37,742 nt of DNA from an uncultured Shinella sp. (GCF_946479415.1 NZ_CAMLFY010000038.1:1-37742), one strand, 5' to 3'; shown: positions 27,041-36,623, counted from the stretch's first letter. Notes: generated by a model from the letters alone, not told the origin. Numbers and translations are program-made.

Positions 27041-28471
27041 ATGAGCCTGAAATTCGGAACCAGCGGCCTGCGAGGTCTCTCGGTCGATCTCGAGGGTCCT
27101 GCGACCGCGCTCTACGCCACCGCCTTCGCCCGCCATCTCATCGCCTCCGGCATGGCCAAGCCCGGTGACGAAATCCTGATCGGCCGCGATTTCCGCGCCT
27201 CCAGCCCCGCCATTTCAGCCATCGCCATCGCCGCCCTGCGCAAGGCCGGTCTTCAGCCGCGCGACTGCGGCACGCTGCCGACGCCGGCGCTGGCACTGCT
27301 CGGGCTTTCCCGCAAGGCGGCCTGCCTGATGGTGACGGGCTCGCACATTCCCGCCGACCGCAACGGCATCAAATTCTACCGGCCGGACGGCGAGATCGAC
27401 AAGGCGGACGAAGCCGCGATCACTGCCGCTGCCGAGGCGATCCGCACCGAGGGCATCACCTTCGATGCCGCCCGGGAGACGGCCGAAGATCTCCATGCCG
27501 GCGCAATGGCGCTGTACGGCGCGCGCAACCGCGCCCTGCTGCCGGAGGGGAGCCTTTCCGGCCTGCGCGTCGGCGTCTACCAGCATTCCACCGTGGCCCG
27601 CGACCTCTTTGTCGACGTGCTCGCGCACTATGGCGCCGATGTCGTGGCGCTGGGCCGCTCGGAGACCTTCATTCCCGTCGATACGGAAGCCGTCTCGCCC
27701 GAGACCGTCGCACTCCTGCAAGGTTGGGCCGTACAGCATGGCCTCAATGCCATCGTCTCCGCCGATGGTGACGGCGACCGGCCGCTCGTGGCCGACGAGA
27801 CCGGAACGCCGGTGCGCGGCGACCTGATCGGCCTCATTGCCAGCCGCTTCCTCGACGCGACCGTGATCGCCACACCCGTCACCTCCAATTCCGGCATCGA
27901 GGCCGCCATCGACGGCCGCGTGCTGCGCACCCGGGTCGGCTCGCCCTTCGTGATCGCGGCGATGAACGAGGCCGTCACAGCCGGCGAAGCGGCCGTTGCC
28001 GGCTTCGAGGCCAATGGCGGCACGCTGACGGCGACGCCGTTCCGCGTGAACGGCCATGACCTGACGCCGCTGCCGACCCGCGACAGCCTGATGCCGATCC
28101 TCGCCGTGCTGGCGCTTGCGGCGACCGAGGAAAAGCCGCTCTCGCTCATCGCGGCCGGCTTTGCGCTGCCCGCCGCCGCCAGCGACCGTCTGGAAAACTT
28201 TCCCGTCGAGACGAGCGCCGCCCTGATGGCGGAGCTGCGTTCGGGTGCAGGGCCGCTTGCCGCCTTCCTTGCGCCGATCGGCGTGCCGCAAAAAGTCAGC
28301 GATATCGACGGGCTGCGGGTGACGCTGGAAGACAGGAGCGTCATCCACTTGCGCCCCTCCGGCAATGCGCCGGAAATGCGCTGCTACGTAGAGGCCGCTG
28401 ACGAGGCCGCCGCGATCAGGCTTCTCGCCGCCGGACTGCAGCGCATCCGCGACTGGGCGGTGAGCCGGTAA
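27041..28471 (+). CDS. Phosphohexomutase (phosphomannomutase/phosphoglucomutase family)
   Basis: 476-aa alpha-D-phosphohexomutase with the four standard loops: catalytic phosphoserine Ser101 in VTGSHIPADRNGIKF, the metal loop Asp242/244/246 in ADGDGDR, the sugar loop GFEANGG (322-328), and the phosphate loop RPSGNAPEMR (439-448). The usual GEMSGH-type sugar loop is changed to FEANGG, as in the NoeK/ManB-like rhizobial group. The product is probably mannose-1-phosphate for surface polysaccharide. The ATG at 27041 has AGAGGTGTTGC upstream. An inverted repeat follows the stop. Confidence 0.88.
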   Translation: MSLKFGTSGLRGLSVDLEGPATALYATAFARHLIASGMAKPGDEILIGRDFRASSPAISAIAIAALRKAGLQPRDCGTLPTPALALLGLSRKAACLMVTGSHIPADRNGIKFYRPDGEIDKADEAAITAAAEAIRTEGITFDAARETAEDLHAGAMALYGARNRALLPEGSLSGLRVGVYQHSTVARDLFVDVLAHYGADVVALGRSETFIPVDTEAVSPETVALLQGWAVQHGLNAIVSADGDGDRPLVADETGTPVRGDLIGLIASRFLDATVIATPVTSNSGIEAAIDGRVLRTRVGSPFVIAAMNEAVTAGEAAVAGFEANGGTLTATPFRVNGHDLTPLPTRDSLMPILAVLALAATEEKPLSLIAAGFALPAAASDRLENFPVETSAALMAELRSGAGPLAAFLAPIGVPQKVSDIDGLRVTLEDRSVIHLRPSGNAPEMRCYVEAADEAAAIRLLAAGLQRIRDWAVSR

Positions 28472-28516
28472 ACAGGCTTTTTGCCAAGCCGTTGCAAAAA
28501 CTTCAAAAAGCCTGTT
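28471..28516. repeat. 12-bp inverted repeat between the phosphohexomutase gene and tRNA-Leu
   Basis: AACAGGCTTTTT (28471-28482) pairs perfectly with AAAAAGCCTGTT (28505-28516). The TTTTTGC at 28478-28484 can instead pair with GCAAAAA at 28494-28500. The right arm overlaps the -35 box of the tRNA promoter. It may end the upstream transcript. Confidence 0.6.
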
Positions 28517-28543
28517 GACACCGGCGGGCGGTCCTTCTACATC
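28515..28543 (+). promoter_or_regulatory. Promoter of tRNA-Leu
   Basis: TTGACA at 28515-28520, a 17-nt spacer, and TACATC at 28538-28543, 11 nt before the first tRNA base. This is a near-consensus sigma-70-type promoter placed as expected. Confidence 0.75.
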
Positions 28544-28553
28544 GCTCTCCGTC

Positions 28554-28640
28554 GCCCAGATGGCGGAATTGGTAGACGCGCCAGCTTCAGGTGCTGGTAC
28601 TCGAAAGGGTGTGGAGGTTCGAGTCCTCTTCTGGGCACCA
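28554..28640 (+). tRNA. tRNA-Leu (anticodon CAG)
   Basis: 87-nt class II tRNA with encoded CCA. The acceptor GCCCAGA pairs with TCTGGGC. The D-arm has TGGTAGAC, the anticodon stem CCAGC / GCTGG carries the loop TTCAGGT with anticodon CAG, the variable arm is long as expected for Leu, and the T-arm carries GGTTCGAGTCC. It reads CUG. Confidence 0.97.
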
Positions 28641-28671
28641 AATTCCCCGCTTCCTTACCAGAAGCGTTGTC

Positions 28672-28700
28672 AAAAAAGCCCGGCATAGCCGGGCTTTTTT
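28672..28700 (+). terminator. Terminator of tRNA-Leu
   Basis: AAAAAAGCCCGGC / GCCGGGCTTTTTT with an ATA loop: a perfect stem of 7 GC-rich pairs extended by six A-T pairs and ending in T6. It works in both directions. Confidence 0.93.
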
Positions 28701-28832
28701 GTTGGCCGAAACGGCCCCCTTTCCCTTCCCTGCCGACAAAACAGAATCTTCCCCATGCACCCTTGCGTCCGCGGCGCGAAGGGCAGATAAGCCTCAAAAA
28801 TAGTCATTTGCCTTTTATAGATCAGGATCATC

Positions 28833-29978
28833 GTGGCCCCACCCCAACACGATGCCCAGAAATCGGGCACCCTGTCCAAATTCCGGCTCTTCTCCCCCAT
28901 TCTTGCCGGCGCAACGTTGAAGGAACGCCTGATCGGCTGCCTCGGCGCCCTGGTCGGCATCTGCCTCACCGGCTTCGTCACAAGCTTCTTCATGGGGCAT
29001 GATCCGCATCTGCCGCTGATCGTGGCGCCGGTCGGCGCCTCCGCCGTGCTGCTCTTCGCCGTGCCGGCCAGCCCGCTCGCGCAGCCCTGGTCGATCATCG
29101 GCGGCAACATGGTCTCCGCCTTTGTCGGTGTCACCGTCGCAACGCTGGTGCGCGATCCCGCCATCGCCATCGGCCTTGCCGTCGCGCTTGCCATTCTCGC
29201 CATGTCGCTCACCCGCTCGCTGCATCCGCCGGGCGGGGCGGCGGCGCTGACGGCGGTCATCGGCGGGGCAGCGGTCGCGCGCGCCGGTTTCTGGTTTCCG
29301 ATCGTGCCGGTCGGCCTCAATTCGCTGCTGCTCGTCCTGCTGGGGATCGCCTTCCATCGCTTCTCCGGCCGGCAATATCCACACAAGCAGACGGTCGCCC
29401 CCGTCAACACGCACAAGACCGCCGATCCGCCGGCCGCCTTCCGCGTCGGCTTCAACACCGAAGACATCGACGCCGCCGTCGCGAGCTTCAACGAGACGCT
29501 CGACATCAGCCGCGCCGACCTCGACGTGCTGCTGCGGCAGGTCGAGTTGCAGGCGCTGATGCGCCAGCGCGGCGATCTCACCTGCGCCGACATCATGTCG
29601 CGCGATGTGGTGACGGTGACATCGGATGCCAGCGCCGAGGAGGCACGCAGCCAGCTGCTCGACCATGATATCCGCACCCTGCCGGTCGTCGATGCCGAAG
29701 GCCATATTCTCGGCACCGTGGGCCTGCGCGAGCTCGCCGCCAGGGCACCCGCCTCCCCCCTTCCGATCTCGCAGGCCAAGACCGCACGCCCCACCGACCC
29801 GGCCATCGGTCTCCTGCCGCATCTCACCGACGGCGCGATCCATGCCGTCATCGTCACCGACGACAACAACCGCGTCGTCGGCATCATCTCGCAGACCGAT
29901 CTTCTGGCGACGCTCGCCAAAAGCCTCTCCCAGACCGGCCCGACGGGCCTGATGAGCGGGCACGGACAAGGAATCTGA
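28833..29978 (+). CDS. HPP family membrane protein with two CBS domains
   Basis: 381-aa protein. Residues about 30-180 carry five hydrophobic helices with the HPP motif (LHPPGGAAALTAV, HPP at 131-133). Residues about 245-370 carry two CBS domains (ADIMSRDVVTVTSDASAEEA and the end VVGIISQTDLLATLA). HPP proteins in cyanobacteria and plastids transport nitrite; CBS domains bind adenine nucleotides. A nucleotide-gated anion or nitrite channel is a fair inference. The start is GTG at 28833 with AGGA upstream. It lies between tRNA-Leu and gdhA, and a nitrogen link is suggestive only. Confidence 0.83.
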   Translation: MAPPQHDAQKSGTLSKFRLFSPILAGATLKERLIGCLGALVGICLTGFVTSFFMGHDPHLPLIVAPVGASAVLLFAVPASPLAQPWSIIGGNMVSAFVGVTVATLVRDPAIAIGLAVALAILAMSLTRSLHPPGGAAALTAVIGGAAVARAGFWFPIVPVGLNSLLLVLLGIAFHRFSGRQYPHKQTVAPVNTHKTADPPAAFRVGFNTEDIDAAVASFNETLDISRADLDVLLRQVELQALMRQRGDLTCADIMSRDVVTVTSDASAEEARSQLLDHDIRTLPVVDAEGHILGTVGLRELAARAPASPLPISQAKTARPTDPAIGLLPHLTDGAIHAVIVTDDNNRVVGIISQTDLLATLAKSLSQTGPTGLMSGHGQGI

Positions 29979-30043
29979 TCCCCATGCAGAAACAGTGTCA
30001 CCGCGGGCTGACCGGCGTGAAGCCGGCAGCCCCCTTCCAGTGA

Positions 30044-31426
<1,383 letters not shown>

Positions 31427-31441
31427 CGCGCCATCCGATCC

Positions 31442-31951
31442 CTAAGCAGCACCCGGCCCCGGACCCTCTCCGGGGCCGTTTTCATTGGCGGCAACGAAAG
31501 CCTGACCGAAGCGGCCACCGGCGACGAGGCGGATGCGCGGGCGCTCCTCCGGGACAGGCTGGGCGGCTGCCGGCTGGTAGAGCACCTTTTCCAGTACGAC
31601 CCAGTCGCGCCGTCCCTCGGGCCGGTCAAAGGCCATGGACTGGCCCTCGCGCAGGCCGAGCAGAGCAAGGCCGTAGAAGGTCGTGACCGGCAGGAAGGCG
31701 CCGCCGGGCACATAGGTGCCGGGCAGGCAGAGCGTCCTGACATCCGTGAGGCCGCTGGCGCAGCGGAAGGTCACGCGGGCGTCGATCATTGCGAGATCGG
31801 CCGGGATGCCGCCTTCCAGCGCCAGCCGATGGCCCGAGAGCTTGCGGCGCAGGAGGGTGCGCCATTCTTCCGTCAGCGGCGGTGCGTCGGCCGCCATCTT
31901 TTCCAGCACATAGCCGTCGCGCAGCGTCAACAAGGCGGGATTCTGTCCCAT
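31442..31951 (-). CDS. GreA/GreB C-terminal (Rnk-like) protein 1
   Basis: 169-aa protein whose residues about 75-130 resemble the FKBP-like C-terminal domain shared by GreA, GreB and Rnk: RVTFRCASGLTDVRTLCLPGTYVPG, then LALLGLREGQSMAFDRPEG. It lacks the GreA coiled-coil finger, so it would not cleave RNA; Rnk is called a nucleoside diphosphate kinase regulator and can bind RNA polymerase. The ATG at 31951 is placed 7 nt after GGAGA. The Gly/Pro-rich tail is encoded over the gdhA terminator. It is downstream of a second Rnk-like gene on the same strand. Confidence 0.75.
   Translation of the reverse strand: MGQNPALLTLRDGYVLEKMAADAPPLTEEWRTLLRRKLSGHRLALEGGIPADLAMIDARVTFRCASGLTDVRTLCLPGTYVPGGAFLPVTTFYGLALLGLREGQSMAFDRPEGRRDWVVLEKVLYQPAAAQPVPEERPRIRLVAGGRFGQAFVAANENGPGEGPGPGAA
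31454..31482 (+). terminator. gdhA terminator lying inside the convergent Rnk-like gene
   Basis: Perfect 9-bp stem CGGCCCCGG / CCGGGGCCG with an ACCCTCT loop, then TTTT. It starts 28 nt after the gdhA stop and is inside the last codons of the Rnk-like gene on the other strand. Confidence 0.75.
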
Positions 31952-32089
31952 CGTCATTCTCCATGTGAAACCGTGGTGGAGAAGCCCCCTGGCCGCGATG
32001 CGGCACAGGGGGTCACGATCCTGCGACGAGGCAGCCTCCGATGCGCCCGGCAAGGGAAAAGGACAGGAACTTCATGGCACGCGCGGCCG

Positions 32090-32512
32090 TCAGGAGGCCT
32101 GGGCTGTTTGGGGGGCCGCATGCACGGCGATCACGCTGAGCCGCCGCACCCGCCCGTCACGGCCCGCCCAATCGATGGACTGGCCGGCGGAGAGGCCGAG
32201 CAGCGCCGCGCCGACCGGCGTCAGCACCGAGATGCGCTGGCGGGAAATATCGGCATCGCCGGGAAAGACGAGTTCGGCCGTCTGCGGCGCTTCGTCGTCG
32301 ATGCGGAATTCGGCGAACGAACCCATGCGCAGGATGCCCGGCGCCATGCGGGCGTCGTCGACGATCTTCGCGCGGTCGAGCTCGCCGGCGAGCTGTTCGG
32401 CGGCATGCGGATCGCGCTCGGCCAGCCGGTCGGCCAGGTTCGACAGGCGCTCGTGTTCGGAACGGGCAATGGTGATGGCGGGCCGGCGGCCGCTCTTGGT
32501 CTTGGCAGTCAT
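32090..32512 (-). CDS. Nucleoside diphosphate kinase regulator-like protein (Rnk/GreA-C) 2
   Basis: 140-aa Rnk-type protein: N-terminal helical hairpin (EHERLSNLADRLAERDPHAAEQLAGELDRAKI is split as EHERLSNLADRLAER and AAEQLAGELDRAKI), then the FKBP-like domain with MGSFAEFRIDDE, VFPGDADI and the typical ISVLTPVGAALLGLSAGQSIDW. It is closer to classical Rnk than its neighbour. The ATG at 32512 has GAGG upstream. The two genes are 138 nt apart and same-strand. Confidence 0.85.
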   Translation of the reverse strand: MTAKTKSGRRPAITIARSEHERLSNLADRLAERDPHAAEQLAGELDRAKIVDDARMAPGILRMGSFAEFRIDDEAPQTAELVFPGDADISRQRISVLTPVGAALLGLSAGQSIDWAGRDGRVRRLSVIAVHAAPQTAQAS

Positions 32513-32856
32513 GGAAACCTCGCGCACGGGGTCACGCGGCCCTCAGGGGCACGTGGAAAATTCGGACTCTGGGAAATGGGTGTCGCGCTTTTCTGGCGCG
32601 GTGACGTGCTGGACGAAACCGCTATGCCCCCACGGCCGGGGCGCGACGCGACCAAGCCGAGGGGCTAGTGTCCTGCGAGAGGAAACAGCCGTTTCAGAAA
32701 CCGGGCGAGGGAAGGCATCGTCGTCATGCCCCATGATGGGACGAGCACGACGGCAAAGTCAAGCAGGGCATGATGACACCCCCTGCGACGGACTGCCGGT
32801 TTGACAGATGTCAGGTACGGGCCGATAGCTCACCCGTCAGCAACAGGGAGCGAGCG
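32513..32856. other. Intergenic region before the carbonic anhydrase gene
   Basis: About 340 nt with no credible gene. One hairpin (GCAGGG at 32763-32768 pairing with CCCTGC at 32781-32786) lies about 70 nt before the carbonic anhydrase start. I see no clear promoter boxes. Confidence 0.5.
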
Positions 32857-33447
32857 ATGATCGAAGACCTTTTTGCCCAGAACCAGGCCTGGTCGGCCGA
32901 GCGCAAGGCCGAAAAAGCCGACTATTTCGAGCGGCTCGCGCAGTTGCAGCGGCCGGAATATCTGTGGATCGGCTGTTCGGACAGCCGCGTGCCGGCCAAT
33001 GTGATCGCCGGGCTGGAGCCCGGCGAGGTCTTCGTGCACCGCAACGTCGCCAATCTCATCCATCCCGCCGATCTCAACATGCTCTCGGTGGTCGACTATG
33101 CCGTGCACCAGCTCGGCGTGAAGCACATCATCATCTGCGGCCACTATGGCTGCGGCGGCGTGCGCGCGGCCGTCAGCGGCGAGCGCTTCGGGCTGATCGA
33201 CCATTGGCTCCAGCCGATCCGCGACGTCGCCGACCGGCGCTTCGAATGCCGGGAGACATGGCACGACGACGAACTCGACCGGCTGTGCGAAGCCTCCGTC
33301 GCCGCCCAGGTCGAGCGGCTCGCCCGTACGCCGACGCTGCGCGACGCCTGGCAGGCCGGCAGGGATGTCTCGATCCATGGCTGGGTCTATGGCTTGAAGG
33401 ACGGCCTGCTTTCTGATCTCAAATGCACGGTGCGGGGCAAGGATTGA
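32857..33447 (+). CDS. Beta-class carbonic anhydrase
   Basis: 196-aa zinc enzyme that interconverts CO2 and bicarbonate. The ligands are Cys40, His96 and Cys99 (IGCSDSRVPA; CGHYGCGG), with the Asp42-Arg44 dyad. The C-terminal VYGLKDGLLSDL is family-typical. It is of the Can/CynT type. The ATG at 32857 has AGGGAGCGAGCG upstream. The open frame extends upstream to about 32770 but with no conserved residues. The frameshifted DUF488 gene follows after 9 nt. Confidence 0.93.
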   Translation: MIEDLFAQNQAWSAERKAEKADYFERLAQLQRPEYLWIGCSDSRVPANVIAGLEPGEVFVHRNVANLIHPADLNMLSVVDYAVHQLGVKHIIICGHYGCGGVRAAVSGERFGLIDHWLQPIRDVADRRFECRETWHDDELDRLCEASVAAQVERLARTPTLRDAWQAGRDVSIHGWVYGLKDGLLSDLKCTVRGKD

Positions 33448-33456
33448 GGCCGGGCG

Positions 33457-33800
33457 ATGTCTGTCAGAACCAAGCGCGTCTATGAGGAACCGCGGCCGAA
33501 GACGGCGAGCGCATCCTCGTCGACCGGCTCTGGCCGCGCGGCATCTCCAAGGAGAAGTCCGATTTCCAGGACTGGATGAAGGACGTCGCGCCCTCTACCG
33601 CGCTGCGCAAATGGTTCGACCACAGGCCGGAGCGCTGGGCGGAATTTCAGGAACGCTACCGCGAGGAATTGAAGGGCAATCCGGCGCTCGACGATCTCAG
33701 GAAACGCGCGGCCGCTGGCACGATGACCCTGCTCTACGGTTCGCGCAACACGGAATTCAACCACGCCGCCGTGCTGGCCGACGTGTTGGACAAAGTCTAA
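33457..33800 (+). pseudogene. DUF488 family gene broken by a one-base deletion
   Basis: The frame from ATG 33457 gives MSVRTKRVYEEP, the normal start of a ~114-aa DUF488 protein, but then runs out of frame near 33490. The rest is in the +2 frame: AAEDGERILVDRLWPRGISK, then WMKDVAPSTALRKWFDHRPERW and YGSRNTEFNHAAVL to the stop at 33800. One added base near 33490-33498 (around CCGCGGCCG) would restore the whole family sequence. The loss is either a real mutation or a sequencing error. DUF488 proteins are small, of unknown function. It overlaps the convergent LysR gene by 4 nt. Confidence 0.85.
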
Positions 33801-34636
33801 AGGCGCTCTCCGGCGGCGATACGCAGGCCTTCGCGCAGGCGCGGCAGCATGGCGGGATCGGTCTTTTCCGAGGAGACGAGATAGGCCGGATAGGCGAAGG
33901 CCGGGCTGTTCGGCACGATCTCCAGCAGCCCCTGTTCCAGCTGCGGGCGAATGAACCCTTCGCGGAAATAGCCGGACCCTCCGACGGCGAGAATGTAATC
34001 GAGCGCGAGCGGACCGTAGCTGAGGGACACCGCCGGGTTCGGCTGCTCGGGAAACGCGGCGCGCAGGCTGGCGGCAAAATCCTCGCCCCAATCGATGCCG
34101 ACAGGTTCGCCATCCGCTACCGGCCCCATCGTGCGGGCGAGCACCAGCCGCTCCTCGAACAGCAGCTCGGCGACAAGGCCCGGGCGGCGCGGCGCGCCGT
34201 AGAGCACGGCGGCATCGAGCGCACCGTCGGCGACCTCCGCCATCAGCCGCTCCGCCGTTTCGATCGAGGTGCGCACCGCAATGTCGGGGCATTCGCGGCG
34301 CATCCAGAGCAGCCAGTGTTTCAGGAGCGGGCTCCACAGGCTGAGTTCCGCACCGAGCGTCACCAGCGCGGCGCGGCCGGGCGGCAGCGCCACCGTGCCG
34401 CGCGCCGTTTCCCACACCTGCACCAGCGTCGCGGCGAAGCGGTAGAAGCGCTCGCCGGCCGGGGTCAGCCGCGCGCCGGCCTTGTTGCGCACGAAGACGG
34501 GGCGCTCCAGCTGCTCCTCCAGAACGCGGATGCGGGCGCTGACGGCGGTCTGCGAGATATGCAGGCTCTCAGCGGCGGCGACGAAGCTGCCGGTCTTGAC
34601 CACTTCCAGGAATGTGCGGGCGATGGTGATATCCAT
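33797..34636 (-). CDS. LysR-type transcriptional regulator, divergent from metB
   Basis: 279-aa LysR protein. The helix-turn-helix is at about residues 15-45 (GSFVAAAESLHISQTAVSAR), then the sensor domain. The start at 34636 (MDITIARTFLEVV) is family-typical; the open frame runs to 34687 but crosses the likely operator. It is divergent from metB and probably regulates it. The co-inducer is unknown; O-acylhomoserine or homocysteine would be natural candidates by analogy. Confidence 0.83.
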   Translation of the reverse strand: MDITIARTFLEVVKTGSFVAAAESLHISQTAVSARIRVLEEQLERPVFVRNKAGARLTPAGERFYRFAATLVQVWETARGTVALPPGRAALVTLGAELSLWSPLLKHWLLWMRRECPDIAVRTSIETAERLMAEVADGALDAAVLYGAPRRPGLVAELLFEERLVLARTMGPVADGEPVGIDWGEDFAASLRAAFPEQPNPAVSLSYGPLALDYILAVGGSGYFREGFIRPQLEQGLLEIVPNSPAFAYPAYLVSSEKTDPAMLPRLREGLRIAAGERL

Positions 34637-34660
34637 GGCGGCAGAATAACCGCAAAATTC

Positions 34661-34677
34661 TTGCTGGAAAACAGCAA
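34661..34677. promoter_or_regulatory. LysR-type operator between the LysR gene and metB
   Basis: TTGCTG-GAAAA-CAGCAA, a perfect 6-bp dyad, containing T-N11-A spacings (34661/34673 and 34665/34677) as expected for LysR sites. It lies just upstream of the regulator start and 69 nt before the metB start. Confidence 0.6.
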
Positions 34678-34745
34678 TAGAATTCATTTGTCAGCGGAGG
34701 AGCGGACCGCCATTTTCGGCGCGAACAGCAGGGAGCAGCAGCGAA

Positions 34746-35912
34746 ATGTCCGAGCGGGCAGCCGTGGAAATTCAACCGGAAACCGTTGCCGCAGCGCATG
34801 GCGTGGCAAGCGACACCGCCTTCGGCGCGGTGGCGCCGCCGCTCTATCTTTCGAGCACCTACCGCTTTCCCGACTTCGACACGCCGGGCGCCTATGACTA
34901 TGGCCGCGTCGGCAACCCGACGCGCGACATGCTGGGCGACGCGATTGCGAAGCTGGAGGGTGGCGCCGGGACGGTGCTGACGCCCAGCGGCATGGCCGCC
35001 GTCGATCTGCTGATCAACCGTCTGCCGGTCGGCAGCATGGTGCTGGCGCCGCATGACTGCTACGGCGGCACCATGCGGCTGCTGAAGACCCGCGCGGCGC
35101 TCCGCCAGATCACGCTCCGGCTGGTCGACCAGTCCGATCTCGACGCCTTCAAGGCGACGCTCTGGGACCATCCGGCGCTGGTGCTGATCGAGACGCCGAG
35201 TAATCCACTGATGCGGGTGGTGGACATCGCGGCGCTCTCGGCGCTCGCCAAGGCCGCCGGCGCGCGGGTCGCCGTCGACAACACCTTCCTGTCGCCTGCC
35301 CTACAACGGCCGCTCTCGCTCGGCGCCGATTACGTGCTGCACTCGACGACGAAATTTTTGAACGGCCATTCCGACGTCATTTCCGGTGCGGTCGTCGCCG
35401 CGCATCCGGAAGACGTGCGGGTGCTGAAGCACTGGGCGAATGTGACAGGCGCCATCGCCGCGCCCTTCGATTCCTGGCTGACGCTGCGCGGCCTGCGCAC
35501 GCTCTTTGCCCGCATGGCGATGCAGGAAAAGAACGCCATGGCGATTGCCGAACGGCTGAGCGGCCATGTCGCCGTGTCGCGCGTGCATTATCCGGGCCTG
35601 GCCGATCACCCCGACCACGCACTTGCCGCAAGACAGCAGCGGGGTTTTGGTGCGATGATGAGCTTCGAGCTTGCCGGCGGCGTGCCGGCCGTGCAGCGTT
35701 TCGTGCGCCATGTCGCGGCCTTCACGCTGGCTGAATCGCTGGGCGGCGTCGAAAGCCTGGTGGCGCACCCCGCCACCATGACCCATGTGGATATGGGGCC
35801 GGAGGCGCGTGCCAAGGCGGGCATTACCGATGGATTGCTCCGGCTCTCCGTCGGGCTCGAACATATCGACGATCTCCTGGCCGGGCTCGAAAGAGGGCTT
35901 AGGGCCTGCTGA
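34746..35912 (+). CDS. metB: Cystathionine gamma-synthase (MetB)
   Basis: 388-aa PLP enzyme of the Cys/Met metabolism family. Its sequence follows E. coli MetB (386 aa) closely: SSTYRFPDFDTPGAYDYGR, NPTRDMLGDAIAKLEGGAG, PHDCYGG, and VDNTFLSPALQRPLSLGAD. The PLP lysine is Lys203 (HSTTKFLNGHSD). The reaction condenses an activated homoserine with cysteine to give cystathionine on the way to methionine. A gamma-lyase activity cannot be excluded from sequence alone. Start ATG at 34746 with AGCAGC upstream (weak ribosome site). It is followed by the cyclo-ligase-like gene 12 nt after its stop, probably in one operon. Confidence 0.87.
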   Translation: MSERAAVEIQPETVAAAHGVASDTAFGAVAPPLYLSSTYRFPDFDTPGAYDYGRVGNPTRDMLGDAIAKLEGGAGTVLTPSGMAAVDLLINRLPVGSMVLAPHDCYGGTMRLLKTRAALRQITLRLVDQSDLDAFKATLWDHPALVLIETPSNPLMRVVDIAALSALAKAAGARVAVDNTFLSPALQRPLSLGADYVLHSTTKFLNGHSDVISGAVVAAHPEDVRVLKHWANVTGAIAAPFDSWLTLRGLRTLFARMAMQEKNAMAIAERLSGHVAVSRVHYPGLADHPDHALAARQQRGFGAMMSFELAGGVPAVQRFVRHVAAFTLAESLGGVESLVAHPATMTHVDMGPEARAKAGITDGLLRLSVGLEHIDDLLAGLERGLRAC

Positions 35913-35924
35913 TGGGAGGATGCG

Positions 35925-36623
35925 ATGGCAGATGACGACAGACCCGCGACCTTCGCCTCGCCGGCCTGTTTTTTGCACGAGATCGACCCGGCCTATGCCG
36001 GCCTGCCGGGGCCGCTCGACGCGCAGGCCTGGACGGATGTGAACCGCTGGCGCAAGGCCGAGCGGGAGCGGCTGATCGCCGAACGCCTCGCCATGCCGGT
36101 CGCGGCACGCCTCGCCCATGGCGACGCGATTGCGGCTCGTGTGCTCGATGAGATGGGTGATGTGACCGGACGTATCGTCAGCGCCTATTGGCCGTTGCGT
36201 GGCGAGCCGGATTTCCGGCCTTTCCTAGAGGAGGTGACGGCGCGCGGTGGGCTGACCGCCCTGCCCGTCGTCGTGGAAAAGGGGCGGCCGCTGGAATTCC
36301 ATCTCTGGCAGACGGGCGAGGCGCTTTCGCGCGGCGTCTGGAACATTCCCATCCCCGCCGCGCCGAACCCATGCCGGCCGGATATCGTCATCGCTCCAGT
36401 CGTCGGCTTCGATGCGGCCGGTTACCGGCTCGGTTATGGCGGCGGGTTCTTCGACCGCACGCTGGCGGCGATGTCGCCAAAGCCGCGCGTCATCGGCATC
36501 GGCTACAGCGGTTCCCGCATCGCGACCATCTATCCGCAGCCGCACGACATTCCGATGGATATCGTGGTCACCGAGGCCGGGATCGTCCGGCCTCAGGCCT
36601 CCACCGTGCGCGCATTGACATAG
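35925..36623 (+). CDS. 5-formyltetrahydrofolate cyclo-ligase family protein
   Basis: 232-aa protein. Residues about 50-215 match the 5-FTHF cyclo-ligase family: the N-terminal KAERERLIAERLAM, the central VSAYWPLRGEPDFRPFLE, and the C-terminal GYRLGYGGGFFDRTLA (nucleotide-binding glycine loop). It has an extra ~45 residues at the N-terminus (FASPACFLHEIDPAYAGLPG), so it is longer than classical enzymes (about 180-200 aa). The classical reaction is 5-formyl-THF to 5,10-methenyl-THF with ATP. The pairing with metB suggests one-carbon/methionine metabolism. Start at 35925 with GGGAGG upstream. It overlaps the convergent MFS gene by 31 nt. Confidence 0.8.
   Translation: MADDDRPATFASPACFLHEIDPAYAGLPGPLDAQAWTDVNRWRKAERERLIAERLAMPVAARLAHGDAIAARVLDEMGDVTGRIVSAYWPLRGEPDFRPFLEEVTARGGLTALPVVVEKGRPLEFHLWQTGEALSRGVWNIPIPAAPNPCRPDIVIAPVVGFDAAGYRLGYGGGFFDRTLAAMSPKPRVIGIGYSGSRIATIYPQPHDIPMDIVVTEAGIVRPQASTVRALT

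Noticed and set aside
35900..35925. 6S RNA gene upstream of the cyclo-ligase gene
   Set aside because: In many bacteria 6S RNA precedes this gene, but here only 12 nt separate it from metB.
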